Made by a program: the position numbers and the translations under genes. A stretch of DNA of 64,000 bases from Halobacteriovorax vibrionivorans (GTDB lineage Bacteria > Bdellovibrionota > Bacteriovoracia > Bacteriovoracales > Bacteriovoracaceae): contig NZ_QDKL01000002.1 in NCBI RefSeq assembly GCF_003346865.1, positions 496,001-560,000 on the forward strand, read 5' to 3'. Shown piece after piece: positions 10,001-18,230 of this stretch (positions are counted from its first letter, which is position 1; each line of letters begins with the position of its first letter). The notes beneath the pieces were generated by a model. That model had not been told where the DNA came from, ran no database searches, and saw only the letters and a list, made by a program, of their open reading frames with translations.

Positions 10001-10143
10001 GAGATAGAAATCGATGGATAATCAACATCAGGGTTTTCATTTATCCCTAGTTTCGTAAAACCGAGTGCCCCAAATAAGATTAGTGAGAACATTAGCATCC
10101 ATGCGAAAACAGGATTCTTAATCGATATTGATGATAGTTTCAT
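7087..10143 (-). CDS. RND efflux transporter inner-membrane subunit (HAE1/AcrB type)
   Basis: A 1018-residue proton-driven RND permease with the classic layout: one N-terminal TM helix (first ~30 aa), a large periplasmic loop, six TM helices, a second periplasmic loop and five to six terminal helices. The proton-relay aspartates are seen in GIVVDDAIVMLEN, as in AcrB (Asp407/408), which places it with hydrophobe/drug exporters rather than metal pumps. It lies 12 nt downstream of a TolC-like gene and is presumably co-transcribed with it. No periplasmic adaptor gene is present on either side, which is unusual for an RND operon. Confidence 0.9.
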   Translation of the reverse strand: MKLSSISIKNPVFAWMLMFSLILFGALGFTKLGINENPDVDYPSISISYEYEGATPEVVEKDVLEPAESILVSMQGIKDMTSTAGRGQGRIELEFSLDKNIDFALQEVQTLLGRAQRLLPDTVETPTVTKSNAADDPVMYLALVSTTLNERELNILFKDGIIDQLTTIEGVSEVRAFGARDPMMRVDVKAEKLEQYQLTLSDIVETLKRESVELPAGKFETPETETSLRVLGEGRTVEDFNNMIINRRGGRANYVPIRLSDVAHIYAGVENRTRISRVNRTPSLSMPIYKQRGVNAVEVADRVKERVKEISNNLPEGTNLSVNFDRTSFIRLSINELLQNLLLSVLLTSLVCWLFLNSMSATINILLAIPTAIIGTFAFMYLMGFSLNTFSLLGLTLAIGIVVDDAIVMLENIVRYAKKGHDKVQASFKGSSEIAFAVLATTAVLVAIFAPITMMPGIEGRFFREFALTICIAVSLSSLEALTLAPMRCSQFLNVASEGIFIHHWVDSAVDFGKRTYVKCLNFALGHRIKILLTSLVVIFVSFTSLNFIDKEFAPESDRGFMFVIFIAPDGKSLDYTNAKVKEYEAIVEKNENVRRMIVAVGGGRGATTGNRGFGVLILKDRNERTKTQFEIASDLRKELAGIEGIKIIIRDRMGSAIGGRRGSPIEFTITGPDAEIQAQLYKQLEKEMRESKLMVGVRSDDIGELPEVHIIPDRIKAQQRGVEVRTIAEALNVGVGGVSATKYTERGRRYDVFVQLKEEDRTRENISSLLLQNNRGEFVTLNDVVKIEDAFGPQSIYRENRARGIRVDANLNTDVAQSKAIAFIKEVSKNVLPKGYYIKFSKDLNESLFSVLMIMVLGLVIAYMVLASQFNSFSDPITVFLAIPFGLAGSFIALWLSGSTLNIYSMIGILLTMGIVKKTSILIVEFSNQLRDEGKELTDAILVACETRFRPIIMTTFTTLASALPAAIIVGAGSETRRPMALVIIGGVFLSTIFTLIVVPCFYSLIARPRRKILEEV

Positions 10144-10155
10144 ATTGAACCTTTT

Positions 10156-11385
10156 TTAACCCTTAGGAATATTTCCAAGATAAGCATTGGCCTGATAGAA
10201 GATTGACTTAACTTCAAGTGATGATCTAATCGCTAATTTTTCAAGATCAATAACATCATCAAGAGATCTGATGACTTCAATTTGAGTGACTAGACCTTTA
10301 TCTAAATCTTTGAGTTGTTCTTGATAGGCTGCTCGACTTCGATCCAGCGCTCTTCGAAGAGTAATTAATTCATTCTTCTTGGCTTCAAAATTTCGAACGA
10401 AAGTATTCCATCGATTAATAGAATTACGTCTGGTGAAATCAACCTGTGCACTATTAATACGTTCTACTATTTTCTTGCTAGTAACTTTTGAAGATCTCTC
10501 TCCAAAGTCTAATAGATTAAGGGTAACATTTAGGCTTACACCCCAGTCACGATTTCCCCCCTCATTCTTATCGAGGTTGTAATTAGCACTTAAATCAATT
10601 TGTGGATATAAGTTAGCCTTTTCAATCTTACTTTCAAGGACTGAGCTTTCATAATCGAACTTAAGACTTTTAAGTTCTGGAATATTCTCAAGATCAACAT
10701 TCTTTGAAAGCTTAAGTCCTAGCGGATCAATACGATTTTTTAAGCCTTCAATCTTATCAAGCCCAGAAAAATTTCTAAAGTCTGTTATCGAACTTCTAAC
10801 TAATGCTTTAGTTGCAACGAGGTTAGCTTCAAGTCGATGAAGCTGGGATTCGAGGGCAAAAAGATCGGCCTTTCTATCACGGCCAATTTTCGTCCTTTTT
10901 TTAACAATACTAACTCTTTTTCTTAAATTGCTAAGTAGTCCATCGATTCTTTCATATTCTTCAATTGCAGAAGAGACTTGAAAATATAAAGTAGCAAATT
11001 GACTATAGTAAGCTGCCAGGTTCTTCTCTTTTAGAGCACGGGCCTGTTTAGGAACAACTTTCTTATAATCATAAAGTGCAAATTCTGCTCCACCTTGAAA
11101 GAGCTTTTGTTTCATCGAAAGATAAACCTCAGAATCCAATTCCTTATTCGTTGAGGAAAAATTTGGATACCTGTTTTCATAAGTATTCTCATTAACAATA
11201 TCAAGACTTGGATATAGTGATGACTCTATTGTATTGAGATCTGAAATTGACTTATCTTCTGTTAATTCGAAGACCTCAACTTGCTTTGATTTTTTAAGAG
11301 ACTTAATATAGAGATCCTCAACTGAGGCAATTATTGTAAAATGTGACAGTAGGCATAGTGAAGTGAATAAATAAATTCGACTCAA
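10156..11385 (-). CDS. TolC-family outer-membrane efflux channel
   Basis: A 409-residue secreted protein with an N-terminal signal peptide (~20 aa, ending near IIAS), then long helices rich in Leu, Lys, Arg and Ser with periodic hydrophobics. It carries the two-fold repeated outer-membrane efflux protein pattern, for example LSANYNLDKN and SLNVTLNLLDFGERSS in the second half. It should form the outer-membrane exit duct for the RND pump encoded directly downstream. The 220-bp upstream region contains AT-rich sequence but no regulator gene. The substrate is unknown. Confidence 0.85.
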   Translation of the reverse strand: MSRIYLFTSLCLLSHFTIIASVEDLYIKSLKKSKQVEVFELTEDKSISDLNTIESSLYPSLDIVNENTYENRYPNFSSTNKELDSEVYLSMKQKLFQGGAEFALYDYKKVVPKQARALKEKNLAAYYSQFATLYFQVSSAIEEYERIDGLLSNLRKRVSIVKKRTKIGRDRKADLFALESQLHRLEANLVATKALVRSSITDFRNFSGLDKIEGLKNRIDPLGLKLSKNVDLENIPELKSLKFDYESSVLESKIEKANLYPQIDLSANYNLDKNEGGNRDWGVSLNVTLNLLDFGERSSKVTSKKIVERINSAQVDFTRRNSINRWNTFVRNFEAKKNELITLRRALDRSRAAYQEQLKDLDKGLVTQIEVIRSLDDVIDLEKLAIRSSLEVKSIFYQANAYLGNIPKG

Positions 11386-11608
11386 AGTTTTATCTCCTGA
11401 ACTTTTACGACAAGCCTAAATTACTCAAATCGTAACCTTTTTAATAATAAGTTAAAGAATTTTATTAAGCTTTACTTACAAGTTCAATTAAGTTGACATA
11501 AAACTGACATATGAATGGATATTATGAAAAGAATAACGGCCAACAGCACGCAAAACAGTTAAGTTCACAAACTAGTTCACCCTTAACGGCCAATATATTG
11601 TGTACAAA

Positions 11609-12301
11609 TCACTGACGAGAATAATCTTTAGAGGCCCTTACAAATTCTCGAAACAAATTCCTTATATCTTTTCGATAAAAGAGAAACTCGGGATGAAATT
11701 GTAATCCCATGATAAATCGAGGGCCTTCATTTTCCACAGCTTGAATAACACCATTATCCTCAACTGCACTCACATCAAGGCCTGTGCCGAGTTTATCAAT
11801 AGATTGACTATGTAAGCTATTAACTTCAGTTTCATCCTTTTTAAAAATTTCATTTAAACGAGTATTAGGTTTAATCTTTATCTTTTTTCGATAAAAGACT
11901 TTACCCCACAAGCTACTTGGATAGTGTGCCCCTTCAAATACTTTTGAGACATCTGTATGAAGAGTTCCCCCCTTAAACACATTTAGAAGTTGAGCTCCAC
12001 GACAAATACAAAAAATGGGAAGCCTCCTCTTTTTTGCAACTCTAAGCCAATTAAGTTCGAGCTCATCACGTTTATGATCATATTTATAATTCTCTTTAAT
12101 GTCCTTGTTATTATAAATTCCCGGATATAAGTCAGTTCCTCCTGAAATGATTAGGCCATCAATATCAAGATCTAATTGAGGATGTTTTGTTGAGAGATTT
12201 ACTGATCTTGCATTAGAAAAATATAAACAAACCCTAATTGCCAAGTTTTGAATTATGCCAGTTAATCCATATGATTTCGTAACACCAATAAGTGGCTTCA
12301 T
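11609..12301 (-). CDS. Class I glutamine amidotransferase, peptidase C26 / gamma-Glu-GABA hydrolase-like
   Basis: A 230-residue protein with the class I GATase triad: nucleophile Cys in FCICRGAQLLN, and His plus Glu in LQFHPEF near the C-terminus. The GLIISGGTDLYP segment resembles PuuD-like peptidase C26 proteins, which cleave gamma-glutamyl amides. The gene follows the amidoligase immediately (its start lies at the amidoligase stop), so the two likely work in one pathway. The ligase would form an amide or peptide-like bond and this enzyme would hydrolyse it or donate ammonia. The substrate is not determinable from sequence. Confidence 0.8.
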   Translation of the reverse strand: MKPLIGVTKSYGLTGIIQNLAIRVCLYFSNARSVNLSTKHPQLDLDIDGLIISGGTDLYPGIYNNKDIKENYKYDHKRDELELNWLRVAKKRRLPIFCICRGAQLLNVFKGGTLHTDVSKVFEGAHYPSSLWGKVFYRKKIKIKPNTRLNEIFKKDETEVNSLHSQSIDKLGTGLDVSAVEDNGVIQAVENEGPRFIMGLQFHPEFLFYRKDIRNLFREFVRASKDYSRQ

Positions 12302-13281
12302 TAACGGAAGTCCTCAACATAGTGGTTACAAAGCCTTAACCACTTCTTTTCAAACGAGAGATTGCTATCGTGATAAAGGTCGATAAATGACTTAGACATC
12401 TTACTAATAATCTCTTTATCATTGGCAATTCTTTCTAATAAACACCAACGCTTCCATTCAACAAAAATATTCCAGGACTCTAACCCCAATTGACAACTAG
12501 GAAGGCGATAATGAAACGTAGGTCTTGCCTTAACTCGCTCATCAGTAACAACATTACGGACTCGCTCTTCATCGAGATAGAGAAAGAGTGGCAAGAAGTC
12601 CAGTCCCCTATTTCGAGTAGGATTGTATTCGAGATAATCATCAATAAGCTTTGAAAGATCTGGATGATAGTCTTGATCAAGAACAATCTCTGCATAGTCA
12701 TTTGGGAAATCATCAACGTAGCCAGTTAACTCCCTAGTAAGCCCAATATCAATTTGTGATTGCAGCCAAGAACTAAGTAAAATATAAGAGCGAAGTACGC
12801 TTAATATATAAGAACTTTCCTTAGATGTTATCTCTGGATTGAATTGCATAGCAAAAGCAAAATATGCAGACTCATTAGTCCCTCTGGCACCAGCATCATG
12901 AAGGCTTTCTTCAATTTTCTTAATAATATTAAAATTTTCTTCTTCTAAAGGAGGAGAAACGATCTCAGTTGGAACGAGTTCTTGTGTGATAGGTTCTAAG
13001 ATATCTTTTATCACACCTTCAAAGTCAAACTTCTTCACTTTGATATTTTTTTCTGAAGACTGTGCTAATTCTTTTAGAAGTTTTGCATCTGTTTCGACTT
13101 TAAACTCACCGTATTGTGAATCAACTTTAAAACATGCATCACTAATTTTCTCGACGTCACCATCGAGGCAATCAACGATTAAGTTTGCCGTTTTTTCAGG
13201 TGTTAGGCCTTGAAATTCGATTTCAAAGCCTACTGTACGGTTTTGATCTTTGAAATTCTTTGTCTTCATTCGAAAGATCAT
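12301..13281 (-). CDS. Putative amidoligase (glutamine-synthetase/GCS-like fold, Amidoligase_2)
   Basis: ATP-dependent carboxylate-amine ligase-like protein of about 327 aa. The N-terminal TVGFEIEFQG matches the GxExE metal-binding motif that opens glutamine-synthetase-fold amidoligases, followed by a spaced DSQYGEFKVETDAK segment. Aravind and colleagues described such amidoligases paired with GATase-1 proteins in predicted peptide or cell-wall modification operons, and the same pairing occurs here. Start choice is uncertain: a TTG at 13326 and ATGs at 13281 and 13269 are all in frame and none has a good ribosome-binding site. I prefer an ATG because the extra 15 residues are unlike the family. 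Confidence 0.7.
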   Translation of the reverse strand: MIFRMKTKNFKDQNRTVGFEIEFQGLTPEKTANLIVDCLDGDVEKISDACFKVDSQYGEFKVETDAKLLKELAQSSEKNIKVKKFDFEGVIKDILEPITQELVPTEIVSPPLEEENFNIIKKIEESLHDAGARGTNESAYFAFAMQFNPEITSKESSYILSVLRSYILLSSWLQSQIDIGLTRELTGYVDDFPNDYAEIVLDQDYHPDLSKLIDDYLEYNPTRNRGLDFLPLFLYLDEERVRNVVTDERVKARPTFHYRLPSCQLGLESWNIFVEWKRWCLLERIANDKEIISKMSKSFIDLYHDSNLSFEKKWLRLCNHYVEDFR

Positions 13282-13414
13282 AACATATCTATTTTCAAGA
13301 ATCGAATGGAGCAGTAAAAAACTCAACTTAAGAATAATTCTGGGAACTTAGCAAATTGGATTTATTTCAAAAGATATCCTATGATGAAAATCAAACGTTA
13401 AGAAGGAGTTACAA

Positions 13415-13945
13415 TTGAATAAATTTAAAATTGACCTTGAAAAGATTAAAAGCCGTGCTCGTGAAAAGATGATGGACGGAGCAATGACTGAGTCTTACAA
13501 AGCTAATGCTCAAGAAGTAATTGAAGTTTTAAACGAGGCCTTAGCAACTGAAATCGTTTGTATTCTCCGTTATAAGAATAATCACTTCATGGCAGAAGGA
13601 ATGAATGCCGATCCAATCGCTGCAGAGTTTCTCGTTCATGCAAATGAAGAACAACAACACGCAGACTGGCTTTGCGAAAGAATATGTCAGCTAGGGGGAA
13701 TTCCTAACATGAACCCTGAAGGACTACTTACACGCTCACACGCTGACTATTATCAAGGAGCTGATCTTAGAAAAATGATTGAAGAAAACCTTGTGGCAGA
13801 AAGAGTCGCAGTTGAAACGTACTCTGAAATCATTAGATGGATTGGAGACTCAGATCCAACCACACGTCGTATGTTAGAGGATATTTTAAAAGAAGAAGAA
13901 CATCATGCTGATGATCTTGTTGGATATTTAGAAAAAGGGCTTTAA
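13415..13945 (+). CDS. Ferritin-like / bacterioferritin-type iron-binding protein
   Basis: A 176-residue four-helix-bundle protein with two ferritin-type metal half-sites: EIVCILRYKNNHFMA with EEQQHADWL in the first half, and ENLVAERVAVETYSEI with KEEEHHADDL in the second (E...EXXH pattern twice). It should bind a diiron centre and act in iron storage or peroxide/oxygen protection in the cytoplasm. The start is a TTG at 13415 preceded by AAGGAG at 13403, an unusual start codon with a clear ribosome-binding site. Followed by two small stress-type genes on the same strand. Confidence 0.85.
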   Translation: MNKFKIDLEKIKSRAREKMMDGAMTESYKANAQEVIEVLNEALATEIVCILRYKNNHFMAEGMNADPIAAEFLVHANEEQQHADWLCERICQLGGIPNMNPEGLLTRSHADYYQGADLRKMIEENLVAERVAVETYSEIIRWIGDSDPTTRRMLEDILKEEEHHADDLVGYLEKGL

Positions 13946-13972
13946 AAAATTAATAATAGATGGAGGTAATTT

Positions 13973-14176
13973 ATGAGTGATAAACCAGAAGTTCCACCAA
14001 ATAAACCAAAGCATCCGACGCCTTCGCCTAAGCCGCAAACGCCGAAGATACCAAGAGAAGTTCCAGAGCCGCCAAATGCACCTGATAGGACGCCAATAGA
14101 AGTTCCGCCAGATGTGCCAAAAGAGCCGCCAATAAAGGAGCCTGAAAAGCCGAACGAAAATCCACCGAAAGCATAA
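13973..14176 (+). CDS. Small proline-rich protein
   Basis: A 67-residue, very hydrophilic protein: 24 of 67 residues are proline, the rest mainly Lys, Glu, Asp and Asn. There is no signal peptide, membrane helix or cysteine. It should be an extended, disordered polyproline-type chain. It has a strong GGAGGT ribosome-binding site just before the ATG and sits between a ferritin-like gene and a small helical protein gene, so it is probably expressed with them. I cannot assign a function. The high-C codon use within an AT-rich genome comes from its proline content. Confidence 0.65.
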   Translation: MSDKPEVPPNKPKHPTPSPKPQTPKIPREVPEPPNAPDRTPIEVPPDVPKEPPIKEPEKPNENPPKA

Positions 14177-14197
14177 ACAACGAAAGGAGGTTTATCG

Positions 14198-14449
14198 ATG
14201 AAAACAGTTAAAGATTTTTTAAATGAATTAGAAACAACTAGAGATGAATTAAAAGTTCAATCACATTTATTAAAATCCGAAGTGAAGGAAAAATGGGATG
14301 GACTTGAGAGTAAATGGGAGAAGATCAACAATGAAGTTGCTCCTACTAAAGAGGCCACTAAAGAAGCAATCGACAATATCTCAGAGGCCAACAAACTCCT
14401 TCTAACAGAGCTTAAAGAAGGCTACAAGAAAATCAAAGATACTTTATAA
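14198..14449 (+). CDS. Small helical (coiled-coil) protein of unknown function
   Basis: An 83-residue charged protein that should be almost entirely alpha-helical. Heptad-like spacing of Leu, Val and Ile with many Lys and Glu residues suggests a coiled coil or a small stress-related helical bundle, resembling the sll1863-like type in composition only. It has an excellent AAAGGAGG ribosome-binding site. It lies in a row with the ferritin-like and proline-rich genes, with short gaps of 20-30 nt, consistent with one transcript. The facing P-type ATPase gene ends 1 nt after its stop. Confidence 0.65.
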   Translation: MKTVKDFLNELETTRDELKVQSHLLKSEVKEKWDGLESKWEKINNEVAPTKEATKEAIDNISEANKLLLTELKEGYKKIKDTL

Positions 14450-14450
14450 A

Positions 14451-16919
14451 TTACCTCACCATGCTCCTTTTGTTCAAAAAAAGAAATAAAAGGAGCATGG
14501 CACTTAAACTACCTATTACTCCTCCCCAATCAGATAAGTGTAATGGAGACAGATGCAATATCTCTGCAAACCAAGTATTTTGAATTAAGACAATAGAGAA
14601 GGCCATTGTCATAAATACCATTATTCTTGCTGCTACCGTTCTTCCCTTAGTTAAAAATAAGACTACTCCAGCACTCCAAAAAGAAAGTAGGGCCATTGCT
14701 TTTGATCTTGCGTGTTGAATATTTTGGTTCTCAAGAAAACCATTTCTGTATGAATATATCAAAACTAATGTGAATATGATTCCAATAATCAGAATAGTTG
14801 CAGACTCCTTTTTACTAAAAAATGAGTTCCTCGCTCCTTTTATCTTCATAGATTTTCCATTTGATTTAAGTTGAAATGCAAAAAGTGCACTTGGATGAAT
14901 AATTAGTTCTAACCAAACGACATGAATAGGCAAAAAAAGAAGAGGATAGCCGATTAGAGGAATAATTGCAGCAGATAGAATAAATGGAATATGGATAAGC
15001 AATAGGTATTTAAAACTCATTCTTAGATTTTCAAATAACTGTCTTCCTTCACGGATAGCATTCACTATTGTACTAAAGTTATCATCACTTAATATAATTG
15101 AGGCAACTTCTTTTGCACTTCGACTACCACGAAGTCCCATTGCAATGCCAATATCTGCAGCCTTTAAAGCTGGAACATCATTAACACCATCCCCGGTAAC
15201 AACAACCAACTCTCCAGATTTCTTTAATGATTTAACTATCTTGAGTTTTTCAAGAGGACTGCATCTTGCAACAACATCAATGTTTTTTAATGATCTTATT
15301 TCTTCCTGGGACCAATCCAGATTATGTGCGGTGATAACAAGAGGAGATTCTTTTTTGAGACCAATATCTTTAGCGATAGCGGATGCTGTATCAGGATGAT
15401 CTCCAGTAATCATTAAAACCTTTATTCCATTCTCCTGACAATAAATAATTGAATCTTTAACTTCAGGTCGCGCAGGATCCTCAAAAGCAAGAAGTCCAAT
15501 GAATCGAAAATCACTATCTGGTTCTATAAATGAAGTTGTTTCAATTATTTCCTTAACAGCAACCGCTAAAACCTTGTGACCTCCTTTAGCGAGTGTGCTT
15601 ACCTCCTTTGTCCATAAATCCAAATCAACAGAAGAGAGATTTGATTTTGACAAGATAACTTCAGGTGCTCCCTTAATCACACAAAGCTGGGACTTATCAT
15701 TTCCTTCTAAAAATGCCACCTCCCGCTTTCTATCTTCAGTAAACGGAATAGACTTTAGCTTCAAAGGCATTTTCACACTACGTTTTTTTGACATATCAAA
15801 TATGGCAATATCAACAGGATCATTTCCATCTGCATTTGATGCGGCCATTGAAAATCGCAATAGATCTTGCTCAGAGGTCTCTTCAGTAGTTTCAAGATGA
15901 GTCAGTGTCAATTTCCCAATCGTAATTGTTCCAGTTTTATCGGTGCAAATTTGGGTCACTCGACCAATATTTTCTACAGAAACGGCACGACGTACAAGTA
16001 CATGATGTTTTGCTAAACGATAGACTCCAACCCCAAGAAAGAATGTAAAAACAATTGGGAATTCTTCAGGGATGGCCGCGACGGCCAAAACGCCAGCGCT
16101 TAACAACGCATCTAACCATCCATGTCCTTGATAAAGTCTAACCCCAGCAAGAACGAAACAAAATAATAGAGCGAGATATACTAAATTACGAGTAAGTTCT
16201 AAGATAGCTTGTTGTAGTGGAGTTCTTTCATGAGTAATATCTGTTACAGAATGTATAATCTCACCATAAGAAGTCTTCTTCCCTATTGCTAAGACTCTTA
16301 AATGACCATTTCCAGTAAGAACTCTCGTTCCGGCAAACCCTAAAAACGTTGAATCAACTAGACACTCTTTTTGTTTTAAAAGAGTATCTTTTCCTATTGA
16401 AGATTTATTCACAGGAAATGCTTCGCCAGTCAGTACTGATTCATCAACTTGTAAAGAATCACATTCTTCCCAGATACCATCAGCAGGTAAGAAGTGGTTT
16501 TTAGTAGAAAGTATGACAAGGTCACCTGGAACGATATCATTAGAATCAATCGAAACCTTTCTATTATCTCTTATAACAATCACGGATGAACTAAGTTGAC
16601 TTCTTAAACTAGAAGTTGATGCCTGAGTACGCCAATGTAAAAAAGCATCCATAAAAACAAGAGGAATAGTTGCTGTATATAAGATTATTGATTCATAGAT
16701 ATCACCAACAAAATAGAAGACACTTGCAATGGTAATAAGAAACCAAACCATTGGATCTTTCAAAGTATCAAAAACCAACTCTAGCCAAGGGTTTCCAACA
16801 CGTTCAACAATTATGTTTTCACCAAAGATTAATCGTTGCTTTGAAATTTCACTATCACTTAGGCCGCAAGATGTGATCTGAATGTCTCTTAGGTTTTGGA
16901 GTTGTGCTTTCTTTTCCAT
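14451..16919 (-). CDS. Cation-transporting P-type ATPase (P2/P3-like)
   Basis: An ~822-residue P-type ATPase with all core motifs: TGES-like LTGEAFPVNK in the actuator domain, the phosphorylated Asp in CTDKTGTIT, KGAPE in the nucleotide domain, and TGDGVNDVPALKAADIGIAMG in the P domain. The M4 motif is AAIPEEFP rather than the metal CPx type, so it is not a heavy-metal P1B pump; Ca2+, Mg2+ or H+ transport is likely. The N-terminus has the cation-ATPase N domain and the C-terminus about six TM helices. An in-frame GTG two codons upstream (16925) could also serve as start; no clear ribosome-binding site decides it. Confidence 0.87.
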   Translation of the reverse strand: MEKKAQLQNLRDIQITSCGLSDSEISKQRLIFGENIIVERVGNPWLELVFDTLKDPMVWFLITIASVFYFVGDIYESIILYTATIPLVFMDAFLHWRTQASTSSLRSQLSSSVIVIRDNRKVSIDSNDIVPGDLVILSTKNHFLPADGIWEECDSLQVDESVLTGEAFPVNKSSIGKDTLLKQKECLVDSTFLGFAGTRVLTGNGHLRVLAIGKKTSYGEIIHSVTDITHERTPLQQAILELTRNLVYLALLFCFVLAGVRLYQGHGWLDALLSAGVLAVAAIPEEFPIVFTFFLGVGVYRLAKHHVLVRRAVSVENIGRVTQICTDKTGTITIGKLTLTHLETTEETSEQDLLRFSMAASNADGNDPVDIAIFDMSKKRSVKMPLKLKSIPFTEDRKREVAFLEGNDKSQLCVIKGAPEVILSKSNLSSVDLDLWTKEVSTLAKGGHKVLAVAVKEIIETTSFIEPDSDFRFIGLLAFEDPARPEVKDSIIYCQENGIKVLMITGDHPDTASAIAKDIGLKKESPLVITAHNLDWSQEEIRSLKNIDVVARCSPLEKLKIVKSLKKSGELVVVTGDGVNDVPALKAADIGIAMGLRGSRSAKEVASIILSDDNFSTIVNAIREGRQLFENLRMSFKYLLLIHIPFILSAAIIPLIGYPLLFLPIHVVWLELIIHPSALFAFQLKSNGKSMKIKGARNSFFSKKESATILIIGIIFTLVLIYSYRNGFLENQNIQHARSKAMALLSFWSAGVVLFLTKGRTVAARIMVFMTMAFSIVLIQNTWFAEILHLSPLHLSDWGGVIGSLSAMLLLFLFLNKRSMVR
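14459..14500. terminator. Perfect 13-bp inverted repeat, probable bidirectional terminator
   Basis: CCATGCTCCTTTT (14459-14471) pairs with AAAAGGAGCATGG (14488-14500) across a 16-nt A-rich loop. It sits at the convergent junction of the helical-protein gene and the P-type ATPase, inside the last codons of the ATPase. T-rich and A-rich arm ends would act as U-tracts. It shares the GCATGGCAC end with the hairpin at 26620-26669. Confidence 0.6.
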
Positions 16920-17125
16920 AATCACAGCAGAGGTTTTTAATGTTCTTATATACCTCCATCATTTATAGCTTAATTTTCAAATTAAAACGTTATTATATTT
17001 ACTTAATTTAGATGGCCTAGAATAGTTGAAAATAAGATTATCTTAAGTACTAAGTTACGACTTTCCATATTAATCTTAAGAGAGCATCAAACACTATTTG
17101 ATACTAGTTCTCAAAGGAGATTCAA

Positions 17126-17602
17126 ATGGGAAGACAATCTTTAAGTGACCAAAGTAAGTATAAACATAGAGCTCATACTAAGCACTATGTCGATGATACA
17201 TTCGAAAAAGGTACTGATACTCGAAATTGGAAAAAGAATATAAAAAGAGATGAAGATATTCAAGATTCAGATAGAACGGATCTGCATGCAATCGAAAACA
17301 AGCTCATCATAATGCGACAAGAAATTACAGATAGAATCAATACGTTAACACGAGATAAAACACACCAAGATAACCCATTGACGAAAGATCACGACGACCA
17401 GTCTATTGCAGTAGAAAACGATGAAGTGATTGAAGACTTAGATGAGTTAGCAAGAATAGAGCTTAAGAGTATCGATCACGCTCTAGAAAGAATAAAAAAT
17501 GGAAACTTTGGAGTCTGTGAGAAATGTGGTTCAGAAATTGAAGACAAAAGATTAAAAGCACTTCCTTATGCAACTAGCTGTATTGAATGCGCCCAAAATT
17601 AG
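17126..17602 (+). CDS. DksA/TraR-family zinc-finger protein
   Basis: A 158-residue protein whose C-terminus carries the DksA/TraR zinc finger: CEKCG followed by CIEC (a C4 site), joined by the family stretch DKRLKALPYATSCIEC. Upstream is LDELARIELKSIDHALERIKNGNFG, the typical helix leading into the finger. The N-terminal third is charged and unlike E. coli DksA, so it may be a paralogue acting on RNA polymerase under stress rather than DksA itself. It has a good AAAGGAG ribosome-binding site. Neighbours are the P-type ATPase (divergent) and a secreted protein (convergent). Confidence 0.82.
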   Translation: MGRQSLSDQSKYKHRAHTKHYVDDTFEKGTDTRNWKKNIKRDEDIQDSDRTDLHAIENKLIIMRQEITDRINTLTRDKTHQDNPLTKDHDDQSIAVENDEVIEDLDELARIELKSIDHALERIKNGNFGVCEKCGSEIEDKRLKALPYATSCIECAQN

Positions 17603-17606
17603 CTAG

Positions 17607-17646
17607 GCCATACTCCCTTCTTAGAATCCTAACAAAGAAGCATGGC
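17607..17646. terminator. Imperfect hairpin between convergent genes
   Basis: GCCAT at 17607-17611 plus TTCTT at 17618-17622 pair with AAGAA at 17635-17639 plus ATGGC at 17642-17646, with an asymmetric internal loop. It lies between the convergent DksA-type gene and a secreted-protein gene. The GCATGGCAT end resembles two stronger hairpins in this window. Terminator role is inferred. Confidence 0.4.
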
Positions 17647-17661
17647 ATATAAGTTTTAATA

Positions 17662-18129
17662 TTAGAGATTGAAATCGTAAACAACTTCTTGTCTAGTTAC
17701 ATCACTTAGTTCTTTTGGATAATTGATCATGCATGAATAATTATTAATTCTTGTAGGTGGACTCCCTGCACCAGGGTAGCCACCAGTTGTTACATCGTCT
17801 TGTAACTCTGAAAAGTCTAAAGACAGATAAGTTCTTGAGCGAACCTGATAGCCCTTATCTGCATTTGCAACTAGCTCAACAACAGAACCTCTTCCACCAC
17901 TTGTTGACCTATAGCCTTTGTCAAAAAAGTGCCCTCTATAGCTTTTGAGACGAAAAACATTTTCACCTACGATTGTTAATTGGAAAACCTGCTGAGCTCT
18001 CCCCTTACTCATATTCCCACCGACTCTTTTTGTTTCTAAAGCACAAGTTATATTATCGATATCATTTGAAGCAAACGTAAGACTTGATGTTATAAAGAAA
18101 GCTGTTAGTAAAAGTATTTTCATATTCAT
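17662..18129 (-). CDS. Secreted protein of unknown function
   Basis: A 155-residue protein with a clear Sec signal peptide (first ~20 aa, cleavage near TFAS-ND). The mature part is ~135 aa, beta-rich, Gly- and Ser-rich, with two cysteines (ITCALE and YSCMINY) likely forming a disulfide in the periplasm. I do not recognise the family. It is a single gene, divergent from a LysR regulator, and has a GGAGAT-type ribosome-binding site before the ATG. Regulation by that LysR protein is possible but not shown. Confidence 0.65.
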   Translation of the reverse strand: MNMKILLLTAFFITSSLTFASNDIDNITCALETKRVGGNMSKGRAQQVFQLTIVGENVFRLKSYRGHFFDKGYRSTSGGRGSVVELVANADKGYQVRSRTYLSLDFSELQDDVTTGGYPGAGSPPTRINNYSCMINYPKELSDVTRQEVVYDFNL

Positions 18130-18230
18130 CTCCTTTTTTGTGATTTTGTAGGTTCATTTATGACATTATTCTCATTGTAAGAATAATTCTTTATTGATAT
18201 GGTGGTATAACTTTTAGATATAGGTGAATT

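Noticed and set aside
11511..11615. 34-codon plus-strand ORF in the TolC upstream region
   Set aside because: No ribosome-binding site, overlaps the glutamine amidotransferase 3' end, and no conserved feature is visible.
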